Positions 1 to 10,395 of a stretch of DNA of 64,000 nt are shown here, piece after piece. The first letter of the stretch is position 1, and every line of letters starts with the position of its first letter. The DNA is from Sipunculus nudus (lineage: Eukaryota; Annelida; Sipuncula; Golfingiida; Sipunculidae). Position numbers and translations under genes: made by a program. Where the stretch lies: contig CM049322.1 in NCBI GenBank assembly GCA_026874595.1, positions 28,767,340 to 28,831,339 of the forward strand. Direction: 5' to 3'. Under the pieces are notes generated by a model. The model was not told the DNA's origin, ran no database searches, and worked only from the letters and a program-made list of their open reading frames with translations.

Positions 1-521
1 CAGTCACTGGTGATTCGAAGCCCTCACTGCATGAGAGAGAAGACTTGTACTGGTCATGTAATGTCAGCCGTGCATGTAACCAATCACTGGTGAAGCCCTC
101 ACTGCATGAGAGAGAAGACTTGTACTGGTCATGTAATGTCAGCCGTGCATGTTACCAGTCACTAGTGAAGCCCTCACAGCATGAGAGAGAAGACTTGTAC
201 TGGTCATGTAATGTCAGCCGTGCATGTAACCAGTCACTGGTGAAGCCCTCACTGCATGAGAGAGAAGACTTGTACTGGTCATGTTATGTCAGCCGTGCAT
301 GTAACCAGTCACTGGTGAAGCCCTAACTGCATGAGAGAGAAGATTTGTACTGGTCATGTAATGTCAGCCGTGCATGTTACCAGTCACTAGTAAAGCCCTC
401 ACTGTGTGAGAGAGAAGACTTGTACTGGTCATGTAATGTCAGCCGTGCATGTAACCAGTCACTAGTGAAGCCCTCACTGTGTGAGAGAGAAGACTTGTAC
501 TGGTCATGTAATGTCATGAAA
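1..521. repeat. 75-bp minisatellite, about 7 units, cut by window edge
   Basis: Direct reading shows head-to-tail units of exactly 75 bp, each with a CATGAGAGAGAAGACTTG segment and ending near GTAACCAGTCACTGGTGAAG. Because 75 is a multiple of three, a frame stays open as a 25-residue peptide repeat. One unit (about position 325) carries an in-frame TAA and units differ by scattered substitutions rather than silent changes, so I regard it as non-coding. The array ends at about 521, where unit sequence gives way to unique DNA; its left end lies outside the window. Confidence 0.9.
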
Positions 522-726
522 CACCAGGAGTATTCAGAGATATTCTACCAACAACAGAGTTGACTTTGATGTAGTTCAGTCTATCTACAGCATATGACGT
601 GGGTAGAAGAGAAGCAGCTGACCATCCTATCGTTTGAAAATCATAAAAATCCATTTTCATGAAAAGTAAACTATTAGGCATCTTTTTGCAAAACATGGTT
701 TTACCTTACGGTTTATTATTTAAAGA

Positions 727-1086
727 ATGTTACTGAATTCATGTAAGTCAACGAATATTTCAACTGTCCTTCAGCAAGCTATGGATGATATGAGGCAGAT
801 GGCTTGTGACTCCTACCTACCTCGGCAGGTTAATCCGGCAGGGCACTGCGTAGGAAATTATACTCATTTTTTTATACCGACCACTAATGTTACCAGCCGA
901 ATGAGGTACCTCTGTCCATACGACACGGCTGGAAATGCCTGGATCGTATCAAAGCTCGGTGAATATGGTTTATATCGGCCAGACATGTCTGTATCAGCCC
1001 GTGTGTGTGTTTTCGGGACAAACGCGCCGAGTCTTTTTCATGAAATCGACAACGTAAATCCAAGGTGCATGGGGATCACCTTATAA
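727..1086 (+). CDS. Possible terminal exon or small ORF, unrecognised
   Basis: A 119-codon frame in a stretch that is less AT-rich than its surroundings. A plausible splice acceptor (pyrimidine-rich run ending in CTTCAG) lies inside it at 764-774, so the real coding part, if any, may begin at 775 and end at the TAA at 1084-1086. The peptide has several cysteines and two N-glycosylation-type sequons (NYT, NVT), which would suit an extracellular protein. I recognise no domain and see no neighbouring exon. It could equally be a chance ORF. Confidence 0.22.
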   Translation: MLLNSCKSTNISTVLQQAMDDMRQMACDSYLPRQVNPAGHCVGNYTHFFIPTTNVTSRMRYLCPYDTAGNAWIVSKLGEYGLYRPDMSVSARVCVFGTNAPSLFHEIDNVNPRCMGITL

Positions 1087-1804
1087 GTGAGGTCCAAGGC
1101 GTGCTGTTCTTACATCACCATTATAACACAAAGTGTACTGCAGGTAAATGTTCGGTGAAAGATTGTGACTTTACATTTGGTTGTTATAATGCATGGTTGT
1201 TGATAACAAAAACACAGGTAAATAACATATGATGTTTGCTGGTCCAGCACTAAGTAGATACTAACTTAGTCTAATCTCAGTGGTCTAGATAAAAATCTCC
1301 AAGCACATCGATTATAGATCAAGACAAAGAAATAACGATTAATGTATACGATGAGTATTGATGGATGTATTTTATGTATATTAATACACATATGTTTTGG
1401 TTTTATGCAACTAAGTGTTGTGGTGTTATCATGCAAGAAAACAACAAATAGAGCAGGTTTTAGTCGTTATTTGTAATATTTAAATCATCCAACAAATTTC
1501 TCCTTTTAATATCTAACACAAATTATTAAATTACTTTGTCATTTTTTTAACTGTTAAAATCTTTAAATGAGCAAACAAATCTAATTGTAATGATACATTT
1601 GTTAGATTATATTGATGTGATGAGGATTCGATTATTAGATCTATATATATATATATAGGTGAGGAGCATCAATAATCTTAAATGATTTCATATCAAATTT
1701 ATGTGTGTCTTTTCAGTTTTGCTAAAGGGCATATTCATTTACAACCTGCGCAACACACTAAACAAGGAAAGTCAAACATCACCCTGCGAACATATCAACC
1801 GAAT
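1087..1804. other. Gene-free AT-rich stretch
   Basis: No ORF with coding character on either strand. It holds a short (TA)n tract at about 1641-1657 and otherwise unremarkable AT-rich DNA. Confidence 0.6.
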
Positions 1805-2430
1805 GTCACCTTATTAGACACGGCCAAACCGTTAACAATTCGATAATCATCAGCACCAAACTTGCCTCTTACAGTAGTCTATTCTGTAGAATCGATTTCT
1901 GCTTGGTGAAATTTTTGTATCGTGCATATGTAAAGAGATAATTTGCATATTTAAATAAATTAGCAAAAAAAAATAATATATTATACAAAAATATATTGGA
2001 ATAAAGGCTTTTAGTAAGCAGAGCGATGTACTTTTGGTACAAAATATTAAAAGTGTATGTATCAAATATAACATAAGTTTCTGTGAAATTTGTTTTTTTT
2101 TAACAAATAATTTGCATATAATCTATAGAAATTAAGTAAATCCTTAATTTTTTTATAAAATATGCATGTTTTACAGGAATATCCTTACATAGTATAAACT
2201 GATACTTTTTTTGACTTATACTTATAATGTTTTCTGTTCATCCTTTCATAAGAAATTTACACTAGCGCATCATTTATTCAATTTGCATATGTAAATATGC
2301 ATATATGCAATCAGAAAAGCGATGCTGATCGGAAAATGAATATAAAATAATTATGTTTGTCAGTAGCAGTAAATTCAGGGTTTACCTGCTTGCTCGATGC
2401 TGAGTGGTGATTGAACTTCACTTCAGGTAA
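1805..2430 (-). mobile_element. Diverged non-autonomous repeat element, copy 1 (inverted relative to copy 2)
   Basis: The reverse complement of this stretch aligns by eye with 9290-10395. Shared landmarks are a terminal block at 1810-1860 (CCTTATTAG, then GGCCAAACCG, then AATTCGATAATC, then CAGCACCA), an internal AT-rich core rich in TTTGCATAT-like motifs (1920-2300), and a far-end block at 2290-2420 (GCGATG, GATCGGAAAAT, GTAGCAGTAAATTC, GAGTGGTGATTGA). Copy 1 has one core where copy 2 has two. No coding capacity, so non-autonomous. Clear TIRs are not visible, so the class (Helitron-like or other) is unresolved. Confidence 0.65.
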
Positions 2431-2698
2431 TATAATATATTGATTAGTTATTAATATTTGATATTAATTAGCTTATTTGCCAAAATAATGAACTACGGGT
2501 CAAACCATGATTACCTTATCTTTTGTACCAGGTAGGCGTGCAGTCCCTGTAGCCTTAGGTTTCTGATGTTGAGGAACTCATATTTACATGTAAAGAGATA
2601 ACATTTACGTCTTAAATAAACGTTTAAACAACATGTATATAAATGTGCAATTTTAATGACGCTTTTAATAACTTTACCCCAGTTACATGTCCATATAG

Positions 2699-3033
2699 AC
2701 CGGCTTTTGTGGCTCAAGGGTAGAGTGCGGGACTCTAAAGCCGGGAGAGCGTGAGTTCCAACCTCAGCCTAGGCGGTGAGGTTTTTCACGGTCAGCCCCC
2801 ACCCAGGGTGAGCGCTCTGCAGGCTTAATGGGAAGGTCGTGCCCAACGGCCGTGTTTCACTCACAGACGAGTGCGCCTTTCGGGGGTCCTCGGTGGTATG
2901 ATTACCAACCAAGGGCCTGCAGGTGCAGTTGTCCGAAACCGGAATGGAAATCTGCAGATGTACATATAATTAGTTAAGCTAGCATTAAAAAAATGGAGGC
3001 GGTTACCTCCAACAAAAAATATTAAAAAAAAAA
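2699..3033 (+). mobile_element. tRNA-derived SINE with target-site duplications
   Basis: The 5' end resembles a tRNA gene with RNA polymerase III promoter boxes: an A-box-like TGGCTCAAGGGTAGAG at about 2710 and a B-box-like GAGTTCCAACCTC at about 2753. A GC-rich body follows. The 3' end has a hairpin (GGAGGCGGTTACCTCC) and A-rich tail (about 2992-3033). A near-perfect target-site duplication brackets it: TACATGTCCATATAG at 2684-2698 and TACATGTCCTTATAT at 3034-3048. The tail hairpin recurs at 61.53 kb on the opposite strand. An ORF on the minus strand here is a shadow. Confidence 0.85.
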
Positions 3034-3159
3034 TACATGTCCTTATATGGTCTACCATTAGGCATGACTCGGGTAATTATTCAACCTGCCTAATGTTTCG
3101 TGATGCAGAAAATGTCATAGTCCAGCTGTTAAGAGAAGAATTGTGCAAAAAGTGAAAGA

Positions 3160-3415
3160 AGCATGAAACTTGGCATAATAGTTGGCCAGACCATACTTAA
3201 CATTTTCAGATATAGGGCCAAGCGGAATTCATCCGATCTTGGTCAAAATCCAAGATGGCCGCCAAGATGGCCGCCAAGATGGCCGCTGAATTATCAAATG
3301 TCAATACATTCGGTTATATTTGTCCTGGAATGCTTTCCAAGTGCACTATTTCTATGTTTTTTGGGGTCGATAAATTCATTTATAAGGGTTTAAAGTCTGT
3401 AAAATGACTCTGTGA
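3160..3415 (+). repeat. AAGATGGCCGCC-type dispersed repeat, copy R1
   Basis: Contains three tandem AAGATGGCCGCC words around 3252-3290, preceded by a segment ending in AGATATAGGGCCAAGCGGAATTC and followed by TATTTGTCCTGGAATGC. The same order of landmarks is found inverted at 4741-5035, and in more diverged form at 5080-5290. No protein is implied. Confidence 0.75.
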
Positions 3416-3649
3416 ATGAATCCTGGTTTTGTTTATATTGAAATTGTCCTACATCTTCCCTTGTTTACTAGCACATTGGACAGCAAACATTATTTGCTGA
3501 GTTCTGCACAGTAGTCGCATACATTGTGATCGTAGTCAAATGAAAGTGTCATTTGCTTGCTTAGGTTTGTCTGTTTTGTCATGAATTCGGATGCTTTGAT
3601 AGTAGAATAATTTTTATTGCAATTTTTCTTACTTCCTTCCTTTTACCCT

Positions 3650-4620
3650 TCCCTTTATTTGCATGCTAACAAATATAATTCCTTTGAAGAGGTGAAGGGT
3701 GCAAAAAACTTATCTGTCGAAATCTGCAATGAAATTAGGATTGAACATGATATGTCCGTAAACACTTACCATTAGAATATTTGAAACCTACATACATGTA
3801 CCTAGGTTTTACGATCAGCATTCATGTAAACCTTTGTTAGGGCAATTGGGAAATATCAAATGCATAAATCCAACTGTGCTGACATTTAACATATATATTA
3901 ATTTTATTTGAGCCCAATGTCTGTTTCAATGTAATGGAATGGGCTATCTCCACTGGCGCCCCAAGTTTAAACAACATCGTTTCTGTTCTTTTTTGGTTAT
4001 AATGGCCCATCCAAGGTGAGTGAATTCCTCCTTGTCCTTCGCTTTCTTTCACCTCTGTATATATACCACAGAACGCCACCATCCGAGCCATGGAGAGTGG
4101 CTTGTAATAGTAATTACAACTAACTGTACAATCCATATTAAGTATATATTATTTTAAAATAAATTAGGGTTAGGTTTTATTATATTAATATTTAATATCT
4201 GACTTCCTCTGTTTGAAATCCCTTTATTTGCATGCTAACGAATGTATTAACTGCACTGCCAAGGTAAGGGATGAAAGAAACTTAGGTAATCTGTCTGGTA
4301 TCAGTAGAAGCTTCATATATCAAAAGTCTTGAAGCTGCACCGTCACCTCAGGGCAAAAGAGCCACAACTTATAAACAAACAAAATTTCTTTTACGTTGAA
4401 TGTACTACTGGTTATAATAACTACTAAAAGGCACTTTCCGTGGCTCGGATGGCGAAGTGGTGGATGGAATCAGAGGACACGAAGAAAACAACCGACTCTG
4501 TATGGACCACAACAATCCACTCTCACAGCAACATCGGGGACAGAAACTTGGTCACCAGTGAAGAGAGCCGAGCGTTTTACCAATCGACTATCCTTTTCAT
4601 TACATTGAAAGAGACATAGT
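3650..4620. repeat. Inverted pair of SINE-like repeats plus short direct repeats
   Basis: Two ~230-bp segments are related in inverted orientation: 3900-4140 (minus) and 4396-4620 (plus). Both contain TGGCTCGGATGG near one end and CATTACATTGAAA near the other. Each is preceded by a related direct repeat, CCTTTATTTGCATGCTAAC at about 3652 and 4222. The pair lies between the inverted AAGATGGCCGCC copies R1 and R2, so the whole block is a nested fold-back arrangement. The short ORFs here do not look coding. Confidence 0.55.
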
Positions 4621-4740
4621 GTTCAAATACTTAACAAATATATTAAATTTCGGCAAATATATTAAATTACTTTTTCCCGTTAGATGTGCTGGTAAAAAAG
4701 GGTAATTTTAGCACGATTTCAATACCAACAAATTCAGACT

Positions 4741-5035
4741 TCATTCAGACATGCATGATACAGACCTGGAACCCTTATAAATAAATTTTTCGATCCTAAT
4801 AACACAGAAACAGTGCACTTGCAATGCATTCCAGGACAAATATATCCGACTATATTGGTATTTTATATTTCGTTGGCCATCTTGGCCGCCATCTTGAAGT
4901 TTTAGCAAAATATTTGGAATTCCGCTCGGCCCCATATCTGAACCTATAGAGTATGGTCTGGAAAATTATAATGCCGAATTTCATTGTTCTTTCCAGGTTT
5001 TCATTTCAATTCTTCTCAATATGCAGCTGAACTGT
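4741..5035 (-). repeat. AAGATGGCCGCC-type dispersed repeat, copy R2
   Basis: On the minus strand this repeats R1 in order: a segment ending GGGGCCGAGCGGAATTCC, then CAAGATGGCGGCCAAGATGG, then ATATATTTGTCCTGGAATGC. It is diverged by many substitutions and has fewer AAGATGGC words than R1. Together R1 and R2 form a long inverted repeat around 3416-4740. Confidence 0.7.
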
Positions 5036-5079
5036 TGGACTTAAGGGAATATTACCAAATTTGTGATAAAAACCAGCTA

Positions 5080-5290
5080 ATGAGTACCTGGAGAGGGTTG
5101 GAATCTCAAAAATAGAATTTCTCAGGTAAAAAAACATAATATTAGAGTACTTGCAATGCTTTCTCTGGACATTTTAACTCAAGTTATTGACATTTTCTAA
5201 TTTGGCGGCCATCTGGGCCGCCATCTTGGATTTTGGCCAAGATAATTTATTTTCAGCTTGGCCCTATATCTGAAATTCATCAATAAGCTC
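5080..5290 (-). repeat. AAGATGGCCGCC-type dispersed repeat, copy R3
   Basis: A third, more diverged copy. On the minus strand it carries TATAGGGCCAAGC, then TTGGCCAAAATCCAAGATGG with two AAGATGG-type words around 5205-5235, then CAGAGAAAGCATTGCAAG. Same orientation as R2. Confidence 0.6.
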
Positions 5291-6223
5291 CAAAGAATAC
5301 TTTTGCCAGCTTTCATGCTTCTTTCATTTTTTTGCACTATTCCTCCAAATATGGGAGCTCAACCGCTGGACTATCAGGCACTGTCACTCTCTGGAAGGAA
5401 TTATATAATAACAGTCTATAGCATGTTGTTGAAGGAGCCGTGCATTCCGTATCAACATTTAGTGAGAATATAACGTGTATATCTGTAAGATATACCTGTC
5501 ATAGAAAATGTTAATGTCGATTTTCAAAGTGGGCTTCCCGATTTATTATAAGTCTGATTATAATTAGAAATCATTATCGCTTTTCTGACGAGGGAATCAA
5601 ATATAGACATTTTTTAAACAAGAGAGACTGTTTAATTTAACAAAATATAGTTCACTATGTCAGGTTATGAAGAGTGCATTTGTCCTTTAATTGATTCTTT
5701 TCAGTGCTTATCAATCATTTACCGAATCTTGTTTGGGATATCGCTAATTGTATTAATTGTAGTTAAAAACAACCGATTTTCATATCGATAAACATAACAA
5801 TAAATAAATAACTATCACGGTAGTCCTATATCACATGATTAAAGAAGTTCAATTCAGTAAGGAGAAACACGTAAAGATTTTTCATCTTAGAAAGCTATTT
5901 TTGAAATAATTAGAGAAACACTATGCTCTTTATATACACACAATATATCCATTTATAACCTATTTATTCGACAAAACCACAACTAAGATATTGTTTCGAG
6001 GAAATGTACTTAGGAGGAACATCATAAACTGTTGACAACAGTTACGCTGTTTTTTTTTCTGGTCTCGGAAATTTTCGATCCTTGGAATACATTTCAGGTC
6101 CTTATTTTGGGGTCTTATAAGGGAGTGCTGACTCTATATGTAGCAGCTAAAGAAAGAATATAGCTAATATTCACCATAATAATAATCACCTCGGTTGAAA
6201 TTATTTTATACTGATATGCATGT
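5291..6223. other. Gene-free AT-rich stretch
   Basis: A 71-codon ORF at 5258-5473 overlaps repeat R3 and has no recognisable domain. The rest is AT-rich with stops in every frame. Confidence 0.5.
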
Positions 6224-7550
6224 TGTTACAGGTGTCTCTTTTATTGTGGTACATGTGTCTGAAGGCATTCAGTTTCGTGTCAAGGGCAAACCCTGTGCGC
6301 TGCTATAAATAACCGCACCTGCTGAACTCTCGCGGAGTGTTGAAACACAGCGCTCATACTAATCTAGAACTTTCTGGGCTGGTCGCGTTCTATGAGCGCG
6401 TGTCTTGTAAAGGGGCCTTTACACAGAATAGCGAACTTTATGCCTCCAGTGTGAGACCATAGAATTTACCAGGTCGCCGTAGGAGGCTCAAAGAAGGCAG
6501 AATGATTCCCTAGTTCGTTCAAAGGTCGCACACAGGAGTTTCAGACAACGCAATGAACGCCATGGTCGCCGGAAGTTTTTGAATATGTTCAAAACAATCG
6601 CACCAAGGTCGCCCAGATGGTATGTTGCTCAAAGGTGGCTCAAAAGAGGCAGAAGGAAGGCACAAGCATTGCCGTGGTTGTAGAATGAAGGCAGAGTGGT
6701 CGCGTTGGTTGCACAGGGGAGGTAGGCATGAAAATGCCTTAATGCTGCATTTTGGGAGGTTCAAGGGAAGCACAAGTATCGCTGAAACAATTATGGAGCA
6801 GTTACACAGAAACAGGATTTTTGGGGTTAGGGGACCATTGAGTGTCCTTGTCATTTTTTGGTCGCTCAAAGGTGGCAGCAGTGTGTAAAGGGGCCTTAAT
6901 GTTCTTTGGGCGTGTGTATTATGTATTGTTGTTTTTTGGGGGGGATTGTTCGTGAAATAGATGTTTCTAGAATTTTCCGATGAAAAGTTATGGGCTGTGT
7001 TTTAGAGAGAGGAGAGAGAAATATTCCCGCGGACACGGAAGAGTGTTAGTCAGTTTTGGACCTATTCGTTTATTGCAGTAGTACCAGGGATTCTACGAAC
7101 TCTATGCAGATTTAGTGCGGCCTGTCTCCAGTTTGCTTTCGGGATTATTACAAGAACTTCACTTTTGGATTACAACAGATTAAATTTGTGATTGAATTAG
7201 ACTATTTTTCTCTGAAAAGATTTATGTGAACTGTTCATCTGGATTTTACGTTTTAAAGGACTTGTTGTCGCTGTGACAGTGGTGGTATCCAGGTACTGTA
7301 CACTTTAGTTATATACTTGAATCGATTTTCTGTTATACTGTTTGTTATACGGTGTAATTGTATTGATTTAGTGTATTGTAATGTTAGGATTGTTTTTAGA
7401 ATAAATTATAATTATTTGTTAACAAAAAAACACTGACTTCTTTATTCATTCCCCTAGACATTTCACGCTGCCTAGTGTTACAGAATCTGATCTCCTTAAC
7501 AAAATTTATGCTCGTCACGACTACGTGATCTGTTGTTTGTTTCCATAACA
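6224..7550 (+). mobile_element. Solo LTR, family copy A, with nested TIR element
   Basis: Begins TGTTACAGGTG and ends CCATAACA, with a 4-bp direct duplication ATGT outside each end (6220-6223 and 7551-7554). Internal landmarks match copies B, C and D: TATTATGTATTGTT, a GGGGCTGTG-like transcription-start region, TTAACAAAAAAACACTGAC, CATTCCCCTAGACATTTCACG, and a terminal CGTGATCTGTT. Without the nested element (6410-6897) the LTR is about 840 bp, close to the 802 bp of copy D. No internal retroviral region or second LTR is adjacent, so it is solo. Ty3/Gypsy origin is inferred from the related LTR fragment next to a Gypsy pol relic at 23.2-24.1 kb. Confidence 0.85.
6410..6897. mobile_element. 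Non-autonomous TIR element (MITE) nested in solo LTR A
   Basis: The left end reads AAGGGGCCTTTACACAG. The right end, read on the other strand, is AAGGCCCCTTTACACAC, giving about 17-bp terminal inverted repeats. The right end abuts TTAA and the left abuts GTAA, so a TTAA target site with one mutation is possible. The interior has repeated GGTCGC and CTCAAAGG words and no transposase. It interrupts LTR A, so it inserted later. Overlapping ORFs on both strands (6519-6888) are artefacts of its low AT content. The superfamily is not assigned. Confidence 0.75.
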
Positions 7551-7894
7551 ATGTTATCAGTCTACTTTCATATAAAATCAAAATGTAAAAACATGCATAT
7601 GGGGAGTAATTGATAAAAAATATATATCAAATACCTTTATTCATTTACATAGATCTGTTAAGAACTGTATACTGATATAGTTTTCATATTTCTCAAATAT
7701 AAGTATATATGTTTTCATGTATATGACATAAATTAAGTAATGAAATCAAGAATGAACCTAATGATATCATCTTCCTGACCAGAATTGCTGTATTTTTAAG
7801 GTTAAATGGCAAAAATTAGTCCTTGTTAGTTTCAGGTCAGCAGTGTTTGATTGAAGCTAGAAGATTATCTGAAATGAATTCAAAAGAGCATGAG

Positions 7895-7956
<62 letters not shown>

Positions 7957-8078
7957 TAAACAAGTCAAATATCGTATAAAAGACCTCTAAACCACCCTGT
8001 TTATAAACAGAGATAAAGTTAAAAACTCTTTACAGCACTCCCTAAGAAAGGGCGAAGTCAAAATAACAGAATATCAAT

Positions 8079-8133
<55 letters not shown>

Positions 8134-8639
8134 GTGTGTGTCGAACGGTTTACAGTATTTATGTAGACCTATGCAGTCAAGCAAACGACACTGCATAAGA
8201 GGCAACGAAAAAAAGTATGCGCTTGTGGAAATAAAAAAAAAAAAAAAAAAATAGGCAGAAGATCTGTTCCTTTTTATGTAGATTAACATTTTATTAAATA
8301 TGCTTAATTTATGCATATGAACCATCCGCCATTAACATGCCTAAAGATAGAACGTAAATGTCCTTGCATATGATTGCATGGAATAAATTTTTTACCCACT
8401 TTCAACAAAACACAAATTTGGCAATCTCATCTTTATTCCTTATTCCCGCTAATTTACGCTTATAAATTTCTGCAATAAATAAGTGTCCTTAAATTTGTTC
8501 ATGGTTTATATAAAGCTTACACTTTTTTGGCATGTAAATATAAGTTCCTAAGCACCAAAAGCTAAAGATACAGGGGTTTAGATAAGATAAGCCTGTTGCT
8601 CATTATATATGCTTTTATAGATGTATGCAGCAGTGTGTT
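7551..8639. other. Gene-free stretch with two (TA)n microsatellites
   Basis: Holds (TA)n at about 7897-7953 and 8082-8129, the latter grading into TG repeats, and a poly(A) run at about 8233-8251. The ORF crossing 8074-8325 is a microsatellite translation. No gene seen. Confidence 0.7.
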
Positions 8640-9242
8640 TGTTCAGCGCTTACGTTGTCTGTTGCTATGACGGCATAGCCCGGCTCACGCGTGGGATCTC
8701 ACGTGTAAACAGCGGTCATGCTAGTCTTGGGCTTTCTCGCCTTTGCCGAGCCGGGCCGGCCCACGCATGAACCCTGACATGTGGAAAACATAGCGTTCTT
8801 GTTCTAGATGTTTCCTGTAGCGCCTGTGTTCTGTGTATTATGTATTGTTCTTTAAATTGCTCGGAAAATGAAAGTTCTCGGCATGAGGTGAGAGTTATAA
8901 ATAAGGGGCTGTGTTTTGGAGCCAAACAGAGAGGAGGGAAATATTCCAGCGGACACAGAAGCGTGTAAGTCAGTTGTGGACCTTTTCCGATAAGTGCGGC
9001 AACTATAGATTTTCTTCTAAATTAGTGACGGATCTTATATAGTCTTCGGTTAGGATTTTTAATGTTAGGATTGTTTTAAGAATAAAATTATAATTATTTG
9101 TTAACAAAAAACCACTGACTTCTTTATTAATTCCCCTAGACATTTCACGCTGCCTTGTGTTACAGAATCTGTTTTTTTATCTCCATTACAAAATGTATGT
9201 TCGTCACGATTACGTGATCTGTTGATATTAGGTTCCGTATCA
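8640..9242 (+). mobile_element. Solo LTR, family copy B
   Basis: Aligns with copies A, C and D through TGTGTATTATGTATTGTTC, TTATAAATAAGGGGCTGTG (TATA region), CCAGCGGACACAGAAGCGTG, TTAACAAAAAACCACTGAC, CCCCTAGACATTTCACGCTG and a terminal ATTAGGTTCC at about 9228-9237. It also keeps the GC-rich GGGCCGGCCCACG block near 8750, shared with copy C. The 5' boundary is not sharp (somewhere within 8615-8660) and the 3' end has drifted from the expected CTTAACA. Confidence 0.8.
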
Positions 9243-9289
9243 ATGCAAATTAGATAATTAATTACAAATGTATTACTAGCGGAGGGGAA

Positions 9290-10395
9290 GATCAATCACC
9301 ACTCGGCATCTGAACAAGCAGACAAACACCGAATTTACTGCTACTAACAGGCATCATTTTTTTTTATTTTCCGATCACCATCGCTTTTTCTTATTGCATA
9401 TATGCCTATTAACATGTGCAAATTAGTAAGTTAAAAGATGCGAATGTGTAAATTTTCTTATGAAATGTTGAACAGGATACATCATAAGACTCTGTCCGTA
9501 AAAGGATGAGTATTTACTTTGTCAGGATGTTCCTATAAAAATGCATATTTTTACAGAAAAATAAGTATTTGCCTAATTTGCATATATTATTTGCAAATTA
9601 ATTCCTAAAAGCTAAATTTTAACTGATGTTATATTAAATACAATTTGAATATTTTGTACCAAAATACATTACTCTCCCTAGGTAAAGCCAAAATATCAAT
9701 ATAATTCTTTATTATATATTATAAAATGTCAATAAATTTATTCAAATATGTAAACTATCTTTAATTAAACATGCAAGATGTAAAAATGTTCTAAGCAGAA
9801 ATCGATTTTTACAGAAAAAAAAGCCTGGGGTCATTTAAGGAAAAGTTTGTCAGTGATGATTATCGTAATGTTCTGGTGTTTGTACTGTCCATTGTTGCAT
9901 ATATTCATATTTACATATTCAAATTAGTTAATTAGATGATGTGAATATGTAAATTATCTTATAAAATGTTGAACAGAATACATCATGAGACAAAGTAAGT
10001 AAAAGGATCAATATTTACTATGTTAGGAAGTTCCTATTAAAAATGCATGTATTAACAATAAACATAAGTATTTACCTTATTTGCATATACTGTATGCAAA
10101 TTAATTCTTAAAAGCAGATTTGATTGAAACTAATGTTTTATTTGATACAATTTGAATATTTTGTACCAAGAATACATCACTCTGGCCTAATTAAAGCCAA
10201 AATTGCAATATATTTATGTATAACATATTATTTTTTTGTTAATTTATTCAAATATGCAAATTATCTCATAACATATGTACGATACAAAAATGTCCCAAGC
10301 AGAAATCGATTCTACAGGGAAACTACCCTAGGATCAATTGGGATAAGTTTGGTGCTGACGATTATCGAATTGTTCACGGTTTGGCCCATCTAATA
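9290..10395 (+). mobile_element. Diverged non-autonomous repeat element, copy 2, with duplicated core
   Basis: Homologous to the reverse complement of 1805-2430. It has the same end block at 9290-9400 (CACTCGGCATC, TTTACTGCTACTAAC, TTTTCCGATCACCATCGC) and the same terminal block at 10353-10395 (TGGTGCTGACGATTATCGAA, then GTTTGGCCCATCTAATAAGG). The ~500-bp core occurs twice in tandem: about 9400-9890, ending CAGTGATGATTATCG, and about 9895-10395. An 89-codon ORF inside (10124-10393) matches a minus-strand ORF in copy 1 (1850-2074) only because the DNA is homologous; I do not regard it as coding. Confidence 0.65.

Noticed and set aside
1-563. ORFs with a 25-residue repeat
   Set aside because: They follow the 75-bp minisatellite and one unit has an in-frame stop.
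6519-6888. Overlapping ORFs of 116 and 88 codons on opposite strands
   Set aside because: They lie wholly within the nested non-autonomous TIR element and have no domain.
8074-8325. ORFs rich in isoleucine-tyrosine (also 59591-59863) or tyrosine-leucine (49674-49937)
   Set aside because: Translations of (TA)n or (AAT)n microsatellites.
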